Source: Polynucleobacter meluiroseus
GTDB taxonomy: Bacteria > Bacteroidota > Bacteroidia > Flavobacteriales_D > Crocinitomicaceae
Length of the DNA stretch: 9,816 bases
Reading direction: 5' to 3'
NCBI GenBank assembly: GCA_943328715.2
Contig: CALQBB020000008.1
Span: forward strand, 1-9,816
Part shown: positions 1-5,777 of the stretch, piece by piece
How positions within the stretch are numbered: position 1 is the first letter of the stretch
Layout: the number at the start of each line of letters is the position of its first letter
Made by a program: the position numbers and the translations under genes
The notes under the pieces: model-generated
What the model was told of the DNA's origin: nothing
The model's input: the letters and a program-made list of their open reading frames with translations, nothing else
Databases searched by the model: none

Positions 1-658
1 CAATTTTGGCAATGACTTTCGCATGGTGATTCTTAGCGGCAATTCTAGCTTTCAAATCGATAATATCCTCTTGAGAACGAACGAAAGACAAGCCAATCCA
101 GTCGACTTTATGTAACAAAGCGAATTCTAAATCAGCAATATCCTTTTCCGTTAAAGAAGGCATGGAAATTTTCGTGTTTGGGAAGTTGACCCCTTTTTTA
201 GAAGAAAGAATTCCACCTTGAATAATCTCACAACGAATGGTCGAGTGTCCATCTGTTTCCCGAACTTCAAGTACAATTTTTCCATCATCCAACAGAATTC
301 GTTCTCCTGCTTTTACCTCTTTTGGTAGAAGTGTGTAATTGATGGAAAAACGTTCTTTGTTTCCAATTACCTTATCCACCACTAAAAGAATTTCCTCGCC
401 ATTTACTAATGGAACACCATTGTTTTCCATTTCGTTTGTACGAATTTTTGGACCTTGTAAATCCGCAAGAATCGCCACATTTAACCCAAGTTCTTCATTC
501 AACGATCGAATGAGTTCCACTGCTCCTGCATGATCATCGTATGAACCATGTGAGAAGTTCAATCGACACACGTTCAATCCTTCCAACATCATGTTTTTAA
601 GCACATCTCTTTTCAGAGACGCAGGTCCAAGTGTTGCTACTATTTTTGTTTTTTTCAT
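1..658 (-). CDS. pyk: Pyruvate kinase, N-terminal part (runs off left edge)
   Basis: Catalyses the last step of glycolysis in the cytoplasm, phosphoenolpyruvate + ADP to pyruvate + ATP. The reading frame starts at ATG 658-656 and is open to the edge, giving 219 complete codons. The start reads MKKTKIVATLGPAS, the typical family N-terminus. CRLNFSHG at residues 31-38 holds the nucleotide and cation binding residues Arg32, Asn34 and Ser36. ADLQGPKIRT (65-74) holds Asp66, followed by the B-domain lid (about 75-165) and the VDWIGLSFVR strand near residue 200. The window cuts at VIAKI, so Lys218 of the active-site K-I-E motif is the next-to-last visible residue. About half of the usual 470-480 residues is missing to the left. 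It lies one base after the stop of the IPExxxVDY gene and is almost certainly cotranscribed with it. Confidence 0.97.
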   Translation of the reverse strand, partial: MKKTKIVATLGPASLKRDVLKNMMLEGLNVCRLNFSHGSYDDHAGAVELIRSLNEELGLNVAILADLQGPKIRTNEMENNGVPLVNGEEILLVVDKVIGNKERFSINYTLLPKEVKAGERILLDDGKIVLEVRETDGHSTIRCEIIQGGILSSKKGVNFPNTKISMPSLTEKDIADLEFALLHKVDWIGLSFVRSQEDIIDLKARIAAKNHHAKVIAKI

Positions 659-659
659 C

Positions 660-1088
660 TTAACTAGTTAAATATGCAATCATGTCAAATTCTTCGGCAG
701 GGAAATCAAACACCGCGACGATTCCATTGATTTTTCTTAAATTCAAAATAAGCTCTTCTTTTTCGAAGGTGAAATTCTCTCGTAAGACAAAGAAATAATC
801 AATCATCGGTCGTTCAGGATGAAAAACGCCGAGTTCCTGCTTGTTTTTTATCAAGTAATAACGAGTTAAACACTCCTCATCGAAGAAGGAAAAATATCGA
901 AACGGAACGACCTCTTTTGCTTTATTTGGACGAAGTTCATAAACCTCGTTCGACTTCGTTAGGTTCAAATCCAAACATTGATTTAACTCCCAAGCCAAGC
1001 GGTAATCAGCAAAAGCACATGAAACACCGTAGACCTCTAGGGTTGTTTCATCTTCCAGTACCAAATCGTATTTTTTGAGCTTTGCCAT
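660..1088 (-). CDS. IPExxxVDY family protein, pyk partner
   Basis: A small protein of unknown biochemical function, 142 residues from the chosen start. It belongs to the Bacteroidota family named for the motif IPExxxVDYFF; here the motif reads HPERPMIDYFF, with Ile replaced by His and Val by Ile. The N-terminal part, LEVYGVSCAFADYRLAWELN, also fits the family pattern. It ends one base before the pyk ATG, and the family is known for sitting next to pyk, so a link to pyruvate kinase expression or activity is a fair inference but not shown. The open frame reaches back to a TTG at 1133, and an ATG at 1109 would add seven residues. I prefer the ATG at 1088 (MAKLKKYDLV) because it matches the family start and follows a purine-rich GAAAGAGAA. 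Confidence 0.85.
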   Translation of the reverse strand: MAKLKKYDLVLEDETTLEVYGVSCAFADYRLAWELNQCLDLNLTKSNEVYELRPNKAKEVVPFRYFSFFDEECLTRYYLIKNKQELGVFHPERPMIDYFFVLRENFTFEKEELILNLRKINGIVAVFDFPAEEFDMIAYLTS

Positions 1089-1130
1089 TTCTCTTTCAAA
1101 ATTAGGCATTCTACTTGAATGAGAAATGCA

Positions 1131-1147
1131 CAATTGCTTGTCAATTG
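1131..1147. repeat. Two CAATTG palindromes one helical turn apart
   Basis: CAATTG occurs at 1131-1136 and again at 1142-1147, separated by CTTGT, so the two palindromes are 11 bp apart centre to centre. They lie between the candidate minus-strand -7 element (1159-1166) and the start of the IPExxxVDY gene, the position expected for a repressor site in the leader of the pyk operon. No regulator is identified, and AT-rich hexamers recur by chance, so the role is a guess. Confidence 0.3.
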
Positions 1148-1158
1148 AAGGATTTCAA

Positions 1159-1166
1159 CAAAAGTT
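1159..1166 (-). promoter_or_regulatory. Candidate -7 element for the IPExxxVDY-pyk operon
   Basis: Read on the minus strand this is AACTTTTG, one mismatch from the Bacteroidota -7 consensus TAnnTTTG. Transcription would start near 1150, giving a leader of about 60 bases before the ATG at 1088. No convincing -33 TTTG is visible. Confidence 0.3.
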
Positions 1167-1185
1167 TTTCGCTTTAAATTTTAAC

Positions 1186-1193
1186 TACTTTTG
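1186..1193 (+). promoter_or_regulatory. -7 promoter element of the outer-membrane protein gene
   Basis: TACTTTTG is a perfect match to the Bacteroidota -7 consensus TAnnTTTG and lies 18 bases before the ATG at 1212. The -33 region (about 1162-1170) has only a run of T, not a clear TTTG. Confidence 0.6.
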
Positions 1194-1211
1194 TTTTAGC
1201 AACAACAAAAA

Positions 1212-1907
1212 ATGAAAATTAGCACCATCTCCTTCCTCTTCTTTCTTTGTTTCTTCGGAAATAGCATTGCCCAACCGACAAAGAAAATCACAAATCAAGA
1301 CAATTATGCTTGGCAATTTGGTGCTTCATGGTTGTTAACGGACGATGACGGATATGAATTAAATCCATTTTCTTCATCGAAACTGCATAGTGCTCCTTAC
1401 CCAACGCGCATTTTCATCGACAAATACATCTATAACGGGTGGAGTGCTGACGGAGCCCTTGGCTTTCAAAAATACGATCCAACGAAGCCTGTGAACGACT
1501 CTATGGGAATAACGGGCAGCATGATTTCTACGGATTTTGCATTGAAATATTCGTTTTACAAACAACTTGGACGTGGAATTGTGGACCCATATATCGGCGC
1601 GGGAATTGGCGCTACACTGAGAACTTCAGATAAGCGAAACACCGCCAAAACACTTTCTCCAACGTGCAATTTCACTGTTGGCTGTACCTTTTGGATGAGC
1701 AGCAAACTTGGATTGCAAGTTCAAGGTACCATGAAATTAGGCTTAACAGATTTGTTCAAAAGTTCAGACTACATGCAATACAGCGTTGGACTGACCTACC
1801 GAATCCCTAAAACGGATGGGTATAAAAGTGATTTTGATAAGTCCAAATACAAGATTTCAAGTCACAGAACGCGCATCAAAGTGAAGAAACCAAAAAGTGA
1901 ATCCTAA
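1212..1907 (+). CDS. Small outer-membrane beta-barrel protein, unknown function
   Basis: 231 residues. Residues 1-20 form a clear signal peptide (one Lys, a Phe/Leu-rich core, then NSIA before Gln21), without a lipobox. The mature part alternates polar and hydrophobic residues in short strands, and DPYIGAGIGATLR (125-137) and QVQGTMKLGLTDLF (149-162) resemble strands of small OmpA-N-type or porin-like barrels of Bacteroidota. The last strand seems to be YSVGLTYRI, ending at residue 198. It is followed by a 33-residue hydrophilic tail, very rich in Lys and Arg, that carries no OmpA peptidoglycan-binding domain. The gene is monocistronic with its own promoter. Its TAA (1905-1907) overlaps the TAG of the convergent gene at 1904-1906. 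Exact role unknown; the barrel assignment is from pattern only. Confidence 0.75.
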   Translation: MKISTISFLFFLCFFGNSIAQPTKKITNQDNYAWQFGASWLLTDDDGYELNPFSSSKLHSAPYPTRIFIDKYIYNGWSADGALGFQKYDPTKPVNDSMGITGSMISTDFALKYSFYKQLGRGIVDPYIGAGIGATLRTSDKRNTAKTLSPTCNFTVGCTFWMSSKLGLQVQGTMKLGLTDLFKSSDYMQYSVGLTYRIPKTDGYKSDFDKSKYKISSHRTRIKVKKPKSES

Positions 1908-2272
1908 TTCTGGATGCTAAATCTTTTTTGAGATTTTTGTTTGCTCGTTTCAATTCCGAAATAGTACATTCCATTCGGTAATTCAGTAGTTTGAAATTTG
2001 AGTAAGTGACCGCCCTGTTCGTATTCCTTAGCTGTTAATTGCAAGACAACCTCATCCGCTTTCCAGATATGAAACGTGACATGAGTCGTGCTTGGGCAAA
2101 CAAAGTAAAAACTCACCTCTCCGGACGCCGGTTCATGGTCTAACGAGTACAATTCACAAAACTGTGCTTGATCGACATTGCCTTTCGATAAATACCTCAG
2201 TAAAAATCGGTAAGCGATAATTGCAACCAAAATTATCAGTGTAGCAATTAAAAACTCTATTATCATTTCCAT
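1904..2272 (-). CDS. Single-helix membrane protein with FlgD/T9SS-CTD-like beta domain
   Basis: 122 residues and not a family I can name. Residues 4-21 form one hydrophobic helix without a signal-peptidase site. Acidic residues (Glu2, Glu6) precede it and Arg22, Arg26 and Lys30 follow it, so by the positive-inside rule the C-terminal domain should face the cytoplasm. Residues 50-122 are beta-rich: GEVSFYFVCPSTTHVTFHIW, then a Gly-Gly turn, then LPNGMYYFGIETSKQ and a final KRFSIQN. The LPNGxYxxxI...K(R)F pattern is the hallmark of FlgD-type Ig-like folds and of type A C-terminal sorting domains of the Bacteroidota type IX secretion system. There is no passenger domain. The ATG shares its A with the TAA of the upstream DUF493 gene (TAATG), so translation is probably coupled. 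The fold call is an inference from motif shape. Confidence 0.7.
   Translation of the reverse strand: MEMIIEFLIATLIILVAIIAYRFLLRYLSKGNVDQAQFCELYSLDHEPASGEVSFYFVCPSTTHVTFHIWKADEVVLQLTAKEYEQGGHLLKFQTTELPNGMYYFGIETSKQKSQKRFSIQN
1919..1942 (+). terminator. Weak candidate terminator after the outer-membrane protein gene
   Basis: AAATCT (1919-1924), a six-base loop and AGATTT (1931-1936) form a short stem followed by TTGTTT. It begins 12 bases after the plus-strand stop codon and lies inside the 3' end of the opposing gene. The stem is AT-rich and weak. Confidence 0.3.
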
Positions 2273-2535
2273 TATAACGAAATTACCCCTTTAATTTGAG
2301 CCGCTTTTTCGTAGATTTCAATGATGGAATCCACAGATAGCATGACCTCTTTTACACTTACACTTACATAATTACCTTTACCAGACTGATGATAAGTGAT
2401 GTCCGCATGTTCATCGAACAAGGCGCTTACCAAAGCCATGTGTTCATTGTCATTTGGGACAATAAACTTAAACAAGTACACATTGGGCCAATCGAGTTGC
2501 TCTAATTGAGCCCTTAAATTATTAAATACACTCAC
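2272..2535 (-). CDS. DUF493 family protein (YbeD-like), GTG start
   Basis: 87 residues, a complete small alpha/beta protein of the DUF493/YbeD group. Its beta-alpha-beta fold resembles ACT or regulatory ligand-binding domains, and its biochemical role is unknown. Supporting segments are WPNVYLFKFIVPND (16-29), the GKGNYVSVSVKEVMLSVDSI block (53-72) and the end IKGVISL. The start is GTG at 2535-2533. No ATG is possible, because an in-frame TAA lies three codons upstream and the next Met is inside the conserved domain. A perfect -7 promoter element (2547-2540) ends only four bases before the GTG, so the mRNA should be leaderless or nearly so. Its stop overlaps the start of the downstream membrane-protein gene by one base, making a two-gene operon. 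Confidence 0.88.
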   Translation of the reverse strand: MSVFNNLRAQLEQLDWPNVYLFKFIVPNDNEHMALVSALFDEHADITYHQSGKGNYVSVSVKEVMLSVDSIIEIYEKAAQIKGVISL

Positions 2536-2539
2536 GGGA

Positions 2540-2547
2540 CAAAGTTA
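2540..2547 (-). promoter_or_regulatory. -7 promoter element of the DUF493 operon
   Basis: Minus-strand TAACTTTG matches TAnnTTTG perfectly. It ends four bases before the GTG at 2535, and its TAA is also the in-frame stop that rules out a longer protein. Expected transcription start is at or next to the start codon. No good -33 box is visible. Confidence 0.6.
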
Positions 2548-2582
2548 AGCAAGCATTTTCATTCTCAGCTTGAAGATCTTTT

Positions 2583-2590
2583 TAATTTTG
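2583..2590 (+). promoter_or_regulatory. -7 promoter element of the DUF5715 gene
   Basis: TAATTTTG matches TAnnTTTG perfectly and lies seven bases before the ATG at 2598, predicting a leader of only a few bases. It is divergent to the element at 2540-2547. The -33 position shows only TTTC (2557-2560). Confidence 0.55.
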
Positions 2591-2597
2591 TAGTTAC

Positions 2598-3287
2598 ATG
2601 AAATTATTTTCTTTTTGTCTTTTAACCATCAGTTTTGTCTTAGTTGGATTCGGTCTATTGAATCCAAACGAGCCCGAATATCCTATAAAAAAGAAAGATA
2701 GCTCTGAAAATTCCTTCAACTGCTCCCAATTTGAATTTTTCAATGATAGCGAAAAACTGAATAATCGACTCTGTGAATACATGGATCGATCGGTAAAACA
2801 AGGCGTTAAACCTTCGAAAGATAAACGAGGGATTCAACAGTACATTCGCGCTGGGAAATTGCAGTTAGTGGAAGCGAATACTGGTTTTGTATTAGACACT
2901 TTTCAGTACTCCTATGCCGCACTTACTCCATATGCAAAGAGGATTCTGAATGAAATCGGACAGGCTTTTCACGACTCATTACTACAAACACCACTAGCAG
3001 GTACGAAGTTAATTGTAACGTCCATGACTCGAACGCATTATACGGTTTCTAGACTTGTGCGCCATAATCGGACAGCCGTTAGGAAGAGTCCACACTTAAA
3101 CGGAAATAGTTTCGATTTTTCCTTTTCACGCTTTGTAAGTTCGCGCGATTTAACTGATTGTGAACTTCATTATTTGCAAGGACTAAGCTCCTCCATACTT
3201 TTTAACATGAAAAAATCCTGTAAAATTTGGGCGACGTTTGAAAAAAACGAGGAATGTCTGCATGTCGTAGCGCGCATGGGAAAATAA
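2598..3287 (+). CDS. DUF5715 family protein, M15-like putative peptidoglycan peptidase
   Basis: 229 residues. Residues 3-21 are a hydrophobic signal peptide or anchor with no lipobox, so the protein probably acts in the periplasm. The region 105-226 fits DUF5715: YAALTPYAKRILNEIG (106-121), LIVTSMTRTHYTVSRL (138-153), then SPHLNGNSFDFSF (164-176) and ECLHVVAR (219-226). The spacing mirrors the zinc site of M15 D,D-peptidases (SxHxxGxxxD, then ExxH). Candidate ligands are His166, Asp173 and His222, with Glu219 as catalytic base; this is inference from motif shape. Six cysteines (five beyond residue 40) could form disulfides. The ATG follows a -7 element by seven bases. The next gene starts 24 bases after the stop but carries its own promoter element. 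Confidence 0.75.
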   Translation: MKLFSFCLLTISFVLVGFGLLNPNEPEYPIKKKDSSENSFNCSQFEFFNDSEKLNNRLCEYMDRSVKQGVKPSKDKRGIQQYIRAGKLQLVEANTGFVLDTFQYSYAALTPYAKRILNEIGQAFHDSLLQTPLAGTKLIVTSMTRTHYTVSRLVRHNRTAVRKSPHLNGNSFDFSFSRFVSSRDLTDCELHYLQGLSSSILFNMKKSCKIWATFEKNEECLHVVARMGK

Positions 3288-3297
3288 AAAAATGCCT

Positions 3298-3305
3298 TAC
3301 TTTTG
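3298..3305 (+). promoter_or_regulatory. -7 promoter element of the DUF5916 gene; decides its start
   Basis: TACTTTTG is a perfect TAnnTTTG match lying six bases before ATG 3312. Its last three bases (3303-3305) are an in-frame TTG that could be mistaken for a start codon; a start inside the -7 element would lie upstream of the transcript. No clear -33 box. Confidence 0.55.
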
Positions 3306-3311
3306 CACCGA

Positions 3312-5777
3312 ATGAAACGATTTCTCCTTTTCTTTTTTTTACTTCCTTTTGGACTAGCATTCAATCAAACGGCAACAGTACCCAGTGCCCTAATTTCTGC
3401 ACAGCGCATCAATACTGAGTTGGTCATTGACGGCAAACTTTCCGAAAAAGAATGGAAAACTGCTCCCGAGGCAAACTCCTTTACACAACTCAAACCTTAT
3501 CCCGGAAACCAGGCGAGAAAGCCAACCGAAGTGAGAATGCTTTACGACGATAATGCTGTTTACATTAGCGCTATCTGTTTTGACTCCCCAGATTCCGTTT
3601 CAAAAGTATTATCGATTCGCGACGACTACAATCCCAATTTGGATATCTTCGGTATCTTTCTTGACACATACAATGATGATCAAAATGGATTCTATTTTGG
3701 ACTAACAAGTCGTGGGGTACAAATCGACGCAAAAATCCAAAGCAGCAATTACATCGGCGAATTAAACCTTGCCTGGTCAAGTGCTACTCAATTAACTGAA
3801 CAAGGCTGGACATTAGAAGTTCGAATCCCATATAGTGCCATTCGCTTTCCGAATACGGAGGTTCAGAAGTGGGGAATTAACTTCTCTCGAGAAATATCAA
3901 GATATCGTGAAGAATCTACTTGGGTGAAAGTGAACCCCGACTTGGAAAACTTCCTGATTGAAAGCGGTGAAGTAGTGGGAATTAAAGGAATTAAACCTCC
4001 GCTTCGATTAGCACTGATGCCCTACGTCTCCTCTTATTTAGACCGCATTCCAAAAGGCGATGGGACTTTCGGCTGGACACGTTCACTTAACGGTGGAATG
4101 GACATCAAATACGGAGTGAATGAAGCATTTACATTGGACGTGACCCTTGTTCCTGACTTTGGCCAAGTTGTATTTGATCAACAAGTCTTGAATTTGAGTC
4201 CATTTGAAGTACAGTTCAATGAAAATCGTCAATTTTTCACGGAGGGAACAGAATTATTCAACAAAGCCGGACTGTTCTACAGCCGTAGAATTGGAATTCA
4301 AGCACCATACAAAGTAGTCACAACGATGTTAGGTCCAGATGAATATTTAAAAAATGTTCCAAATGGGTCAAAATTGTACAATGCAACAAAGCTTTCAGGC
4401 CGGATGAGCAATGGACTCGGTATTGGCGTTTTTAATGCCGTGAATGCCGCGCAATATGGAACAGCTGTTAATTACGACAGTGGACTAGAACGTGAAGTCA
4501 TGATTTCACCACTAACGAACTACAATGTTTTTGTCCTCGATCAAAACTTAAAAAACAATAGCTCCGTTACCTTCACCAATACGAGTGTTTTGCGCTCCGG
4601 TGAGTTTTACGATGCCAATGTGAGTGGATTAAATTTCAACGTAAACACGAAAAATAATAAATTCAATTTCAACGGTAAAACAACGATGTCCGTTCAAAGA
4701 AGTGCCAATTCATCGATTGGGTATAACTATAACTTCAATTTTGGCAAGCAACGGGGAACGTGGATTTATGGTGTTGGATACCTAGAAGAATCCGATAAAT
4801 TTGATCCAAATGACCTTGGATTCAATTACAACAATAACAAACGAATCTTGGAAGTTTCCGGAGCATACCGTAATTTCAAACCAAAATGGAAAGAACTGAC
4901 GAAAATTATTTTAAGTGGATCCGTATCAAGCATGAGACTTTATGCTCCAAATAATTATGTGGGAACCTATTCGAACTTAGGTTTTGTTATCGTTTCCAAG
5001 TCCTTCAACGCAACTGGATTTGGTAATAACAATACGCTTACGAACAACTACGATTACTTTGAACCGAGGGTTTGGGGAAGTTTCTTTGTTCGACCGAAGA
5101 ACTACAGTTTTAACTATTGGATATCAACCAACTATCAAAAGCGATTAGCACTTGATGCTGGAACGAATTACATCATCGTACTACGTGACAATTGGAAAGA
5201 ATATGGATATTATTTTAGTCCAAGAATTCGTTTTACAGACTTCATTGCTTTCAGTTATAATTGGAGTCAAGATTTCGAACGAAACAGTGAAGGATATGCC
5301 GTTCCCTTTGATGAACCTGTAAACTTGCCTGCTGGAATCATCTTTGGAAATCGAGATCGAATCAACACGACTCAAACCATTTCCTTAGAATACATTTTGA
5401 CCAATCGCATGGGGATCACCTTCCGTTTAAGGCATTACCGCTCTGCTATCAACTATCACTATTTCGGGACCTTAAATGAGCAGGGATTAATCGATGCCAT
5501 TCCAAACTATCAAGGGTTAAATAATATCGGAGAATCAGCATATAACATCAATTACAATGCCTTCACGATTGATTGTCAATACCGATGGGTTTTCCAACCG
5601 AACAGTGAATTCAACATTGTTTGGAAAAACTCCATTTTCAGTGCGGATAAAGATGTGCAATCCATGTACTGGTCCAATCTGCAAAATACCTTAGCAAATG
5701 GACCAGTAAACAGTTTGTCCTTCAAGTTAATTTACTGGCTTGATGCCGGTAGTATGATTTCAAAAATCAAGTTGTAA
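3312..5777 (+). CDS. DUF5916 outer-membrane protein with N-terminal CBM9-like domain
   Basis: 821 residues from ATG 3312. Residues 1-16 are a signal peptide (MKRFLLFFFLLPFGLA). Residues about 25-210 form a carbohydrate-binding family 9-like beta-sandwich: ELVIDGKLSEKEW, then VRMLYDDNAVYISAICFDS, a central DIFGIFLDTYNDDQNGFYF and WTLEVRIPYSAIRFP. The DUF5916 signature follows at about 270-325, with LDVTLVPDFGQVVFDQQVLN, FNENRQFFTEG and FYSRRIG. The rest is a long series of amphipathic strands rich in Tyr, Asn and Phe, typical of an outer-membrane beta-barrel. The family is common in Bacteroidota and often labelled a membrane-associated hydrolase, but no activity is established. The ligand may be a surface glycan, which is inference. 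The TAA abuts the stop of the convergent pspC-type gene with no base between them. Confidence 0.88.
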   Translation: MKRFLLFFFLLPFGLAFNQTATVPSALISAQRINTELVIDGKLSEKEWKTAPEANSFTQLKPYPGNQARKPTEVRMLYDDNAVYISAICFDSPDSVSKVLSIRDDYNPNLDIFGIFLDTYNDDQNGFYFGLTSRGVQIDAKIQSSNYIGELNLAWSSATQLTEQGWTLEVRIPYSAIRFPNTEVQKWGINFSREISRYREESTWVKVNPDLENFLIESGEVVGIKGIKPPLRLALMPYVSSYLDRIPKGDGTFGWTRSLNGGMDIKYGVNEAFTLDVTLVPDFGQVVFDQQVLNLSPFEVQFNENRQFFTEGTELFNKAGLFYSRRIGIQAPYKVVTTMLGPDEYLKNVPNGSKLYNATKLSGRMSNGLGIGVFNAVNAAQYGTAVNYDSGLEREVMISPLTNYNVFVLDQNLKNNSSVTFTNTSVLRSGEFYDANVSGLNFNVNTKNNKFNFNGKTTMSVQRSANSSIGYNYNFNFGKQRGTWIYGVGYLEESDKFDPNDLGFNYNNNKRILEVSGAYRNFKPKWKELTKIILSGSVSSMRLYAPNNYVGTYSNLGFVIVSKSFNATGFGNNNTLTNNYDYFEPRVWGSFFVRPKNYSFNYWISTNYQKRLALDAGTNYIIVLRDNWKEYGYYFSPRIRFTDFIAFSYNWSQDFERNSEGYAVPFDEPVNLPAGIIFGNRDRINTTQTISLEYILTNRMGITFRLRHYRSAINYHYFGTLNEQGLIDAIPNYQGLNNIGESAYNINYNAFTIDCQYRWVFQPNSEFNIVWKNSIFSADKDVQSMYWSNLQNTLANGPVNSLSFKLIYWLDAGSMISKIKL

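Larger units (their letters stand above)
1157..1195. repeat. 8-bp inverted repeat joining two divergent -7 elements
   Basis: AACAAAAG at 1157-1164 and its exact reverse complement CTTTTGTT at 1188-1195 are 23 bases apart. Each arm contains the TTTTG half of a TAnnTTTG-like element, one for each direction. The symmetry is therefore best explained as two overlapping divergent promoters rather than a hairpin. Confidence 0.5.

Noticed and set aside
1089..1133. TTG start (1133) for the IPExxxVDY protein
   Set aside because: The extra residues do not match the family start, and the region holds the CAATTG pair expected in a leader.
3303..3311. TTG as start of the DUF5916 protein
   Set aside because: The TTG is the end of the -7 promoter element, and the ATG three codons later begins a perfect signal peptide.
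5733..5769. Hairpins TACTGGC/GCCGGTA and TGATTT/AAATCA near the convergent stops
   Set aside because: Neither is followed by a T tract on either strand, and both are inside the DUF5916 coding region, so they do not qualify as terminators.
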